From positions 1 through 64,000 of the forward strand of contig JANXSY010000104.1 in NCBI GenBank assembly GCA_025356435.1: a stretch of DNA of 64,000 nucleotides, written 5' to 3'. Below the pieces are notes generated by a model. The model was not told the origin of the DNA, did no database searches, and worked only from the letters and a program-made list of their open reading frames with translations. Shown piece after piece: positions 7,821 through 15,684 of this stretch. The DNA is from Isosphaeraceae bacterium (GTDB taxonomy: Bacteria > Planctomycetota > Planctomycetia > Isosphaerales > Isosphaeraceae). The position numbers and the translations under genes are program-made. How positions within the stretch are numbered: position 1 is the first letter of the stretch; each line of letters opens with the position of its first letter.

Positions 7821-9404
7821 TCAGCGGGGAGCGGCATATCGGGCGACGATGGCCCGTGAGGTGCGGACTCCATCAACGGCCGCGCTGATGATCCCTCCCG
7901 CGTAGCCGGCCCCTTCGCCGCACGGGTAGAGGCCCGTCACCGAGGGGGATTGGCGGGTCGAGTCGTCGCGAGGGATGCGGACCGGGGACGAGCCACGGGA
8001 CTCGGGGCCGGTGATGGTGGCGTTGCGGAGGAAGAGGCCGTGGAACCGCCGGTCCATGATCGGCAGTGCCCGTTCAAGGGCTTCCGCGACGATCGGGGGC
8101 AAGATCATCCCGAGGTCGGTCGCAACTGTCGCGCGGGGATAGCTTGACGGGAGTTGTCCCTGACTGCTTCGCCCGGAGAGGAAGTCGCGTGCCCACTGGA
8201 TCGGGGCGGCATAGTCGCGTCCGCCGACAAGGTAGGCGAGTCGCTCAGATCGCTGCTGGAAGTGGACACCGGACAACGGGTGTCGACTGCCAGTGTCCTC
8301 GGGCTGGATGGTGAGGACGAGGCCGCTGTTGGCGAAGGGTGAGTCGTGCCGGCTCTCACTCATGCCGTTGGTGCAGAAGTAGCCCGGCTCGCTGACGCTG
8401 GGCATCACGAAGCCGCCCGCACACATGCAAAAGCTGAAAACGTCTCGCTTGCCCGCATGGGCGACGAGGTTGTAGTCGGCCGCGCCCAGGGCCGGGTGGT
8501 CGGAGAAGGCCCCGTATTGAGCTTTGTTCACCTGTTCCTGAGGCTGCTCGATCCGGATGCCGAGTTGGAACGGCTTGGCTTCGAGCGGCACGCCGCGCCG
8601 AAGGAGCATCCCATAGGTGTCGCGGGCGCTGTGCCCGACCGCGAGCACGGCGACGTCGGCTGGGATGTGGCCCGAAGAGGTATAGAGGCCGACGAGACGG
8701 CCATCGCGGATCTCAACGTCCTCAACCCGGCAGGAGAATTTGACCTCTCCGCCCGCCTGTTCGAGCTTGCGACGTAGGGTGCGGACGACCAGCGGCAGGC
8801 GGTTCGAGCCGAGGTGCGGGCGCTGCTCGTAGAGGATCGAGGGTTTGCCGTGGCAGTCGGCGAGGATTTCGAGGACTCGCTGGACGTCGGGGCCGGTGTT
8901 GCGGCTGGTCAGCTTGCCGTCACTAAAGGTGCCCGCCCCGCCCTCGCCGAAGAGGTAATTGCTCTCGGGGTCGATCGGCCCTCCAGCGTCGAAGGCGCGG
9001 ACGTCGGCGACGCGGTCTTTCACATCCCGACCGCGTTCGAGGACGATCGGCCGGTAGCCTGAGAGGGCCAGCAGATAGCCCGCGAAGAGGCCTGCCGGCC
9101 CGGCACCGATCACGACCGGCCGATGGGACATCGGGCCGCCGCCGGGCTGGGGCCAGTCGAAGTGGTCCGAGTGGAACGGCTCGACGTCGCGTCCGAGGAG
9201 GGCCGACTCGTCGCCGGGTACCTCGACCTCGGCGGTGTAGACAAAGTGGAGGTCGTCGTGGTTGCGGGCGTCGAGGCTCTTCCTCAGAATCCGAACGCGT
9301 GAGAGGTCGTCGCGGCCGATCCCGAGCCGCTGGGCGAGCTTCTCGGGAAGGGTGATTTCGGAATCATCGAGCTCGAGGCGGACGTTGGAGACTTTAAGCG
9401 GCAT
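7821..9404 (-). CDS. FAD-dependent dehydrogenase (COG2509-type, HI0933/geranylgeranyl reductase-like)
   Basis: This 527-residue flavoprotein has a small N-terminal domain (about 1-90) followed by an FAD-binding Rossmann fold with the fingerprint GAGPAG at residues 100-105. The segment FGEGGAGTFSDGKL (near 150) and the C-terminal GLYPCGEGAGYAGGIISAA are diagnostic of the uncharacterised FAD-dependent dehydrogenase group COG2509. The C-terminal motif contacts the FAD ribityl chain. Substrate is unknown for the family. The gene is convergent with the DUF1501 gene, 26 nt apart across an AT-rich spacer. Confidence 0.88.
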   Translation of the reverse strand: MPLKVSNVRLELDDSEITLPEKLAQRLGIGRDDLSRVRILRKSLDARNHDDLHFVYTAEVEVPGDESALLGRDVEPFHSDHFDWPQPGGGPMSHRPVVIGAGPAGLFAGYLLALSGYRPIVLERGRDVKDRVADVRAFDAGGPIDPESNYLFGEGGAGTFSDGKLTSRNTGPDVQRVLEILADCHGKPSILYEQRPHLGSNRLPLVVRTLRRKLEQAGGEVKFSCRVEDVEIRDGRLVGLYTSSGHIPADVAVLAVGHSARDTYGMLLRRGVPLEAKPFQLGIRIEQPQEQVNKAQYGAFSDHPALGAADYNLVAHAGKRDVFSFCMCAGGFVMPSVSEPGYFCTNGMSESRHDSPFANSGLVLTIQPEDTGSRHPLSGVHFQQRSERLAYLVGGRDYAAPIQWARDFLSGRSSQGQLPSSYPRATVATDLGMILPPIVAEALERALPIMDRRFHGLFLRNATITGPESRGSSPVRIPRDDSTRQSPSVTGLYPCGEGAGYAGGIISAAVDGVRTSRAIVARYAAPR

Positions 9405-9437
9405 GGCGATTTGTCGGGTCCGAGTAGATGCCGAGTC

Positions 9438-11138
9438 TTAGTTGGAGACCGGGCCGAAGCAGAGAAGTGTGATGTCGTCGGCCTGGGAATGGCCTTTGGA
9501 GAACTCGCGGATGTCTTGCAAGATCGCCTTGCCCACGGCGTCAGGGCCGCCCGGCGAGCTTTGCACACGCTTGACCAAGCGGCGAAATTCCTTCGTGTCG
9601 TAGAGCTGCTCGGCGGGGCTGCGGGAGTCAGTCACGCCGTCAGAATAGACGACAACGACGTCGCCCGGCTGCAGTACGACCTGGTCCTGATCGTAGACCG
9701 TGTCGGGCATAACGCCGAGTGGGAACCCCGAGATATGTTCGCCCAGTTCTTCGATCGTCCCATCTGCATGACGGAGGATGAGCGGCATGTGACCGGCCGA
9801 GCAGTATTCGAGGACGTTCGTCACCGTGTTCAGCCGGCTCAGACTGAGCGTGATGAACTTCTCGTCGATCCCCGCCGCGCAGAGGTTGTTGTTCAGAATT
9901 CCGGCCGCGAGCGCGGGGGTGTCCTCGGTCGTGATGCAGAACCGGGTATCTCCCGAAAACTTCGCCATCATCAAGGCAGCGGCGACTCCCTTGCCCGACA
10001 CATCCCCCAGCGCGACGCCGAGGCGGTTGCCCGGCAGGGAGACGAAGTCGTAGAAGTCTCCGCCGACCTCGTAAGTCGCCTGATAGAAGGCGAAGAACTC
10101 ATAGCCGGCGATCTTGGGCAACGACTGCGGCAGGAAGCGTTTCTGGACCTGTTCGGCGATCTTGAGGTCGCGGTCGAGGCGTTCTCGGGCGATCACGCTC
10201 TCGTGGAGCGTCGCGTTCTGGAGCGCGATCGCCGCCTGGCTCGCGACGGCGGCGAGGACGTCGAGGTCGTCCTGGAGGAATTGCTTGCGGTCGCTGGTGT
10301 CGAGCTGGATGATCCCGTGGACCTGGCCGTCGGGGGTCAGAAGCGGGACGCACATGACTGACCGGATCTTGAGGTCGGCGATCGAGGCGCTGGTCGGCAG
10401 GTCTTTGTCGTTGCCGGCATCCTGGCTGAGGACGGCCCGTTTCTGGCCGATGACGTGGTTGACGATCGACCGGCTGATCGTCATCGGGGCTTCGTCGGTA
10501 TACGCCGGCGCGGCCAGACCGAGCCGCTTGTTCGGGCGATATTTGAACGCCTTGCGGATCAGCTTCTTCGTCTCGGCCTCGATCAGGATCAGAAAACCCC
10601 GCTCGGCCTGGGGGAAAAGTTGCATCAGGCTATCGAGAATCTTGGGGGCGATGCCATCAATCTTCAGCTCGCTCGACAGGTTGCGGGCGATGTCGAGGAT
10701 GGCCGCGAGCTTGACCTCGGGCTTGATGCTCGACGCCAGGGCGCTCGAGCGCGAGGCGTCGAGGGTGTGGAGCGGCCCGAAGTCGTTTCGGTCGTCGACC
10801 GGGACTTCCTCGAGACCCGAGAGCTTGATCGATTCCTTGGGCGGCGTGAGGTAGAAGACGAACTCGACCTCGCAGACGCCAATCCGATCGTTTGGGCTGA
10901 TCGGATAGGGCGTGTTGGGCTCGAGGATCTTGCCGTTGAGCTTCGTGAAGTTCCGCGACTCGAGGTCGACGACAGCGAAGGAGTCGCCGGTCCTCCGCAA
11001 TTCGAGATGGCGGCGGCTGACGCCGTTGGAATCGAGTACGATCCCACAGTCGGCGTTGCGACCGATCACCGTCGAATCAGCCTTCAGCTCGATGATCTGA
11101 CCGGGCGAGTCGCCAGTCACCTTCTTGAGGACTGCCAT
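9438..11138 (-). CDS. FHA-GAF-SpoIIE (PP2C-type) serine phosphatase
   Basis: This 566-residue multi-domain regulator has three parts. An N-terminal FHA domain (about 1-105; GRNADCGIVLDSNGVSRRHLEL) would bind phosphothreonine. A GAF sensor domain (about 150-310) contains SVMCVPLL and GIIQLDT. A C-terminal SpoIIE/RsbU-type phosphatase domain (about 335-560) carries GGDFYDF, LGDVSGKGVAAALMMA and YSDGVTDSR, which supply the Mn/Mg-binding Asp residues. The start at 11138 has GGAG about 10 nt upstream; an in-frame ATG at 11153 is the alternative. It lies just downstream of a Hanks-type kinase on the same strand (49 nt), so the kinase could generate the phospho-ligand read by the FHA domain. That link is an inference. 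Confidence 0.93.
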   Translation of the reverse strand: MAVLKKVTGDSPGQIIELKADSTVIGRNADCGIVLDSNGVSRRHLELRRTGDSFAVVDLESRNFTKLNGKILEPNTPYPISPNDRIGVCEVEFVFYLTPPKESIKLSGLEEVPVDDRNDFGPLHTLDASRSSALASSIKPEVKLAAILDIARNLSSELKIDGIAPKILDSLMQLFPQAERGFLILIEAETKKLIRKAFKYRPNKRLGLAAPAYTDEAPMTISRSIVNHVIGQKRAVLSQDAGNDKDLPTSASIADLKIRSVMCVPLLTPDGQVHGIIQLDTSDRKQFLQDDLDVLAAVASQAAIALQNATLHESVIARERLDRDLKIAEQVQKRFLPQSLPKIAGYEFFAFYQATYEVGGDFYDFVSLPGNRLGVALGDVSGKGVAAALMMAKFSGDTRFCITTEDTPALAAGILNNNLCAAGIDEKFITLSLSRLNTVTNVLEYCSAGHMPLILRHADGTIEELGEHISGFPLGVMPDTVYDQDQVVLQPGDVVVVYSDGVTDSRSPAEQLYDTKEFRRLVKRVQSSPGGPDAVGKAILQDIREFSKGHSQADDITLLCFGPVSN

Positions 11139-11187
11139 GCGAACAGACTCCATTTCCGGATCTAACCGCCGGTGCGGTTGGAGCGAG

Positions 11188-12897
11188 TCAGGGCTGCGGG
11201 GGACGACCGAGGGTATCGAAACTCATGATCTCGACGGTCTTTTGGATGAGACGAAACTGGATCTGCTTGAGCTTGTTCAGAATCGAGTTGGTTGCCGCTG
11301 CCGGGTTGAGCCGGGCAGCCCGCTCGGCTTCGAGGGCGATCTCTAGCGAGAATTCGGCGAATGCAGGGTCGGCGAGCGACCCGAAAAAATCTGGCGAGAA
11401 CCGGTTGATGACCCCTTCTGGGTCGCCTCCGAGCACCCCGACCCCGGCGTTGACGATCTCGGCGAGACGCTTCTCGTGGGGTCGATCGATCCGATCTAAT
11501 TCGGCTGCGAACGACTTGAGCTTGGACGAGTCGCGGTCGCGGAACAGGAGGCGGGCGAGCTGAGTGTAGGCCCGCGACGCCCACTCTTTCGACTGAGGGT
11601 AATATCCCGTCACCGCGAGCCAGGCGGCTTGGCGCGTCCCGACCTCAGCCTGGACCTGGGCGTAGCGATACTGGGTTTCCACGTTCGCCTGCTTGGGCAC
11701 GTCCCGCCAGGCCGGGGCCATCCAGAGGGCGGGAGGTGCGACGCTCGCTCGCGAATGGGCCGCCAGAAGGTCTGCGGGGCGGAGCGACCACCCGACACCT
11801 CCTCCGATCAAGAGTCCGACAGCCATCAGCATCGCCGCGAGCCCGGACCGGTTGCGAGAACTCCCTTCGCCAAGGGCTGCCCCCTTCGCCATCGTCTTCG
11901 ATAGTCCCGAGACGTCGGCAATCGATATCGCCGGAGTGGTCACCGCGACCCCGAGCGGCGACGCGCCGGCATTTGCCGTAAGGATTGTCTCGCGAATCTT
12001 GGCAAGGTCACGCAGCATGTCCGCAGCTGACTGATACCGATCCGCCGGGTCTTTCTCCATCAGTTTCATGACGAGCCGACAGAGGTCGGGATGCAAGTCA
12101 GGTCGATGGACCGAGAGGTCGACCGGCACATCCTGAATATGCTTGAGGGCAAGCGCCAGGGGCGATTCGGCGTGGAAGGGCGGCCTGCCAGTAAGCAGGT
12201 GATAGAAGGTCACGCCCAGCGAGTAGAGGTCGCTTCGATGGTCGAGAACGTGTCCCTGGGCCTGCTCCGGGCTCATGTAGAGTGGAGTGCCCATCGTCAC
12301 GCCGGGCTGAGTTACGTGCGGCTTTTCGCTGTCCTGATCGCGGCAGAGGCCGAAGTCGGCGACTTTGACGAGGCCCTTCTTCGTGAGCAGCAGGTTTTCC
12401 GGCTTGATGTCGCGATGAACGAGGCCCATCTCACCCGCCGCCTTGATCGCGCTGCCGGCCTGCCGCATGATCGAGAGGGCGAGGTTCAACTCGGGGGTGG
12501 ACTTCTTCTGGAGGTAGTCCTTGAGGTTCGTGCCCTGGACATACTCCATCGCGATGAATCGAATTCCGTCGATCGAGCCAAGGCTGTAGATGTGGACGAT
12601 GTTCGGGTCGTTCAGTTTGGCCGCTGCCCAGGCTTCAAATTCGAATCGCGTCAGGTAGGTCTCATTCGCGAGCAGGTCTGGCCTGAGAACCTTGAAGGCC
12701 ACCTCACGATTCAGGCTCACCTGACGGGCGAGGTAGACCTCGCCCATACCGCCGCGGCCGAGGAGACGGTCGATTTTGAAGTCGCCAAGAGTGACGCCGG
12801 TCAGGTTGCGCGGAGTCTCGACCACAGCACGTCCCGCCCATTGGAGCGTGTCGCTGGAAGGAGGAATCGGTGATGGCTCGGGCTGTCGCTTGGACAT
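11188..12897 (-). CDS. Hanks-type Ser/Thr protein kinase with transmembrane anchor
   Basis: This is a 569-residue membrane kinase. The cytoplasmic kinase domain (about 38-300) has the glycine loop GRGGMGEVY, the invariant Lys in VAFKVL, the catalytic HRDIKPENLL (near 160), the DFG of ADFGLCRD (near 182) and a TPLYMSPEQ activation-loop end. A single hydrophobic helix near residues 343-363 (GLAAMLMAVGLLIGGGVGWS) anchors it, leaving about 200 helical residues outside that might sense a signal. The frame is open to 13377, but the ATG at 12897 follows a GAAGG site and starts a normal N-terminus. It is probably co-transcribed with the FHA-GAF-SpoIIE gene downstream. Confidence 0.94.
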   Translation of the reverse strand: MSKRQPEPSPIPPSSDTLQWAGRAVVETPRNLTGVTLGDFKIDRLLGRGGMGEVYLARQVSLNREVAFKVLRPDLLANETYLTRFEFEAWAAAKLNDPNIVHIYSLGSIDGIRFIAMEYVQGTNLKDYLQKKSTPELNLALSIMRQAGSAIKAAGEMGLVHRDIKPENLLLTKKGLVKVADFGLCRDQDSEKPHVTQPGVTMGTPLYMSPEQAQGHVLDHRSDLYSLGVTFYHLLTGRPPFHAESPLALALKHIQDVPVDLSVHRPDLHPDLCRLVMKLMEKDPADRYQSAADMLRDLAKIRETILTANAGASPLGVAVTTPAISIADVSGLSKTMAKGAALGEGSSRNRSGLAAMLMAVGLLIGGGVGWSLRPADLLAAHSRASVAPPALWMAPAWRDVPKQANVETQYRYAQVQAEVGTRQAAWLAVTGYYPQSKEWASRAYTQLARLLFRDRDSSKLKSFAAELDRIDRPHEKRLAEIVNAGVGVLGGDPEGVINRFSPDFFGSLADPAFAEFSLEIALEAERAARLNPAAATNSILNKLKQIQFRLIQKTVEIMSFDTLGRPPQP

Positions 12898-13144
12898 ATG
12901 GCCTTCGCGTGGTCGATCGCCCGTAACGCGGCAAAATCTGGAGGGGCTGCGTTGAGGTTGCAACACCTCAAATATTACTCGATTGAACTCTGACTTCGAG
13001 ACCGACTGCGGAGTGAGGTCTCGATTCACGATGAGGCCCTCGATTCTATCCTCTCGCGATGTTAGATTAAAGAGAGAGCCGCCGCGATTACCGACGGCTG
13101 ATCCTGGCTCCACCACGTCCCTCATTCCAGTCGGGAACATCCCC

Positions 13145-13936
13145 ATGACGAACCGCGTTCGACGGGCGTGGCTGGCGATTCTGGCGTTAATCTCGATTGC
13201 GGGGCTGCATCTGGCGACGTCCGGTCCGGCCGTCGCACAGTTGAGCGACTCTCCGCCGATGTACGGTGCCGACGGCTCCTGGGCCGCCCGCATCCTTGGG
13301 GGGATGAACAAGCCCTCGGTCCCGCAGCAAGGCGTTTGGGGCGAGGTCATCATGGCCAATGCCCGGTGGGTCGTCATCCAGAATGCCGAAGGGCAACAGT
13401 TCCCGGTCGACTACAGCATGATCCGCCAATTCGTCGTCCGCTGGCCGACCCGGATCGACATTACTGCCCCTGACGCCTTGCTCGAAGTCACCGGCGTCGA
13501 TGCTGGCTCGAACCAGGTACGCACCGAACATATCGACGTCTACGAAGGCACGGCGCGGTCGCTTGTCTCTCCGACAATGCTCCGCATGCTCGGTGCCAAC
13601 CGCGTCATCACGCCGTTCGACCTCGAGCAGGCCCAGCTCTATGGCGCGGTGTTCCCCTTCTCGCCTGCCGAGGCCGGCATCCCGCCGCGAATCCACGCGG
13701 TTGGTAACGTCATCGGCCTTGATCCCCTGCGTGTCGGCGTCGACGGCAACAATTGGCTGGCCATTCTCGCCTCTCCGAACGGCCTCGACATGACCCAAGT
13801 GACCCTCGGCACGCCGACGTTCGTCAAGAAGGGAGACCTCGTGTATTACATCCCCGAGTCGGCCAACTTGAAGACCCTCGCGATCAGCCGATTTATTCTT
13901 TATAAGAAGGTCTTTTTCCGCGCTTACGTCAACTGA
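13145..13936 (+). CDS. Secreted protein of unknown function
   Basis: This 263-residue protein has a clear Sec signal peptide: MTNRVRRAW followed by a hydrophobic core (AILALISIAGLHLA) and a likely cleavage near AVAQ (residue 31). The mature part is predicted to be beta-rich, with repeated short strands and no Cys. I do not recognise a family. It is divergent from the kinase gene and shares a 247-nt intergenic region with it. It is convergent with the downstream squalene-cyclase-repeat gene. The ORF could start earlier (12983), but only the 13145 ATG places the signal peptide at the N-terminus. Confidence 0.72.
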   Translation: MTNRVRRAWLAILALISIAGLHLATSGPAVAQLSDSPPMYGADGSWAARILGGMNKPSVPQQGVWGEVIMANARWVVIQNAEGQQFPVDYSMIRQFVVRWPTRIDITAPDALLEVTGVDAGSNQVRTEHIDVYEGTARSLVSPTMLRMLGANRVITPFDLEQAQLYGAVFPFSPAEAGIPPRIHAVGNVIGLDPLRVGVDGNNWLAILASPNGLDMTQVTLGTPTFVKKGDLVYYIPESANLKTLAISRFILYKKVFFRAYVN

Positions 13937-13943
13937 CGTGCGG

Positions 13944-15593
13944 CTATCGACCCTTCCGTTTCGGGGTGGTGGCTCGGGGGCCGGGCGCGGCGTTCGCCTC
14001 TTCACGAGCGTCGTTGATCGCCTTGGGGTCGGACCGTTCGTCCGTCGAGCGATAGAGCGGGAGCCATCGGTAGTAGACTTCGAGAGTCAGGATCGACAGC
14101 GACGTCACATAGAGCCGACCGGCGACGAGGCCCCACCGGTCGGGCTGTGGGGATCGCGGGTCCCAGCTCCCCCGGTCGCATCCGCCGCCGACCACTTGCA
14201 TCGAGACGAGGCCGTCGCGGACCTTCTTGTTCCAGGCGACCCATTCCTTGCCTTGGAGGTTGTGGAGCATCTGAGTCGCGTAATACCAATAGTAGATATT
14301 GCGTTCGTTTGAGACCTGGAGATGGTCATAGACCGACTTCGCCCCTTTGAGCAGCGGAGAGAAGTCGTTGGGCCAGCCGAGATACTGACGGCAGAGCAAG
14401 GCTTCGGCCGTCATCACGGGCTTCGATTCCGCGCCTACGGTGTAGGCGTAGGCGGTCCGCCCTTTGTCGGTGGCGACCCGATCGAGGAAGAGTTTGCAAC
14501 CCTGGATCGTCCGCTTGGGGATTTCCAACCCGGCCAATTTGCCGCTCCGAAGCGCGAACATCTGCCAGCCGAAGACCGAGGTGTCGCCGGCCTGGCCGGG
14601 GAAATACCGCCAGCCGCCGTCGTCGAGGTTCTGGTTCTTGGCGATAAAATTGATCGCCCGTTGGGCCGGGATCTTGAGTCGCGGGTCTTTCGACAGGCCG
14701 TAGGCCTCGCATAAGGCCATCGCGGCGATGGCGTGCGAGTAGAAGCGGGTGTTCCCGCCTCCGCCGATGAAGACTTCGCCCTCTGGGTTCTGGTGCAAGA
14801 TCAGGTAGTCGAGCCCTCGCTTGACGTTGTCCTGATACCGAGACTCTTTGGTGTGGATATGACCCGCACCCAGGAGGGGGAGTAGGCCGAGGCCGGTCGC
14901 CGCAGTGTCTGAAGTTAATGGTTGTTCATCCGGGCAAGGCGGATCGCTGCACTGAGCGTGGTAGTCGAGGGTCCAGGCACCGTCGGCGCGTTGATGTCTT
15001 GCGATCCAATCCAGGCCCAGTTGAACGGCCTTTTCGGATTCGACAGAACCGCCTTCCCGACGGACCAGTCGCGCTCGCATCGCATCATCTCGCCCGGCGA
15101 ACGGTGCGCTCATTTCCTCGAAATGGATGCGAGTCGCGATCGAGTCGGACAACTTCATCCCCGCCAGAGGTACGGCGCGAGCGGGACGGAAGGTCGTCGA
15201 GAGTTTCACACCCGGCGGGACCGAAGGCTGACTGACCCTGGGCTCCTGAGGGGCTGTTGGGCCGAAGCTGAACGACGGGAAGTCACGAGATGTCTCGGTT
15301 GTCAGCGGATCTCCGGCCTTGTCGCCGGGCGAGAGCGAGATGAATCCCTCCCCCTGGACCCTGGCCGGATAAAATTCACCGTTGAACTTCGGCTCGCGAG
15401 CGTTATCCTTCGACGAGCCCAGGTAGATGAGGGCGAGCAACAGCAAGGCGATCCCGTGAACGAGCAGGCTCGTCCCCCAAGAGGGGAGCCACTGGTGGGA
15501 CGCTTTGAGGCGACGAACCGCCGCTCTGACGAGGAGGAGTCGATGGAGGCGGACCCATCGAGCAAACCGGGGCCTTGGAATCGATCGAGGCAT
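13944..15593 (-). CDS. Membrane-anchored prenyltransferase/squalene-oxidase-repeat protein
   Basis: This 549-residue protein has a basic N-terminus, one membrane helix near residues 43-60 (LLVHGIALLLLALIYLG), a linker of about 120 residues, and a C-terminal alpha/alpha-barrel domain with squalene-cyclase/prenyltransferase repeats. Examples are GLDWIARHQRADGAW, GLDYLILHQNPEGEV and FIAKNQNLDDGGWRYFPG. The catalytic DxDD of true hopene cyclases is absent, so it is unlikely to be a triterpene cyclase. Such membrane-bound repeat proteins are common and uncharacterised in planctomycetes. It is convergent with the secreted protein 7 nt away. Confidence 0.8.
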   Translation of the reverse strand: MPRSIPRPRFARWVRLHRLLLVRAAVRRLKASHQWLPSWGTSLLVHGIALLLLALIYLGSSKDNAREPKFNGEFYPARVQGEGFISLSPGDKAGDPLTTETSRDFPSFSFGPTAPQEPRVSQPSVPPGVKLSTTFRPARAVPLAGMKLSDSIATRIHFEEMSAPFAGRDDAMRARLVRREGGSVESEKAVQLGLDWIARHQRADGAWTLDYHAQCSDPPCPDEQPLTSDTAATGLGLLPLLGAGHIHTKESRYQDNVKRGLDYLILHQNPEGEVFIGGGGNTRFYSHAIAAMALCEAYGLSKDPRLKIPAQRAINFIAKNQNLDDGGWRYFPGQAGDTSVFGWQMFALRSGKLAGLEIPKRTIQGCKLFLDRVATDKGRTAYAYTVGAESKPVMTAEALLCRQYLGWPNDFSPLLKGAKSVYDHLQVSNERNIYYWYYATQMLHNLQGKEWVAWNKKVRDGLVSMQVVGGGCDRGSWDPRSPQPDRWGLVAGRLYVTSLSILTLEVYYRWLPLYRSTDERSDPKAINDAREEANAAPGPRATTPKRKGR

Positions 15594-15684
15594 CGCTTGC
15601 GTCCCCGGTCAGAGATGGGCGGGGCGTCGGACCGCTCGGCGCAGAGACTTGTGAGCTTCTAGACGCACTGTGCCGACTCCATAT

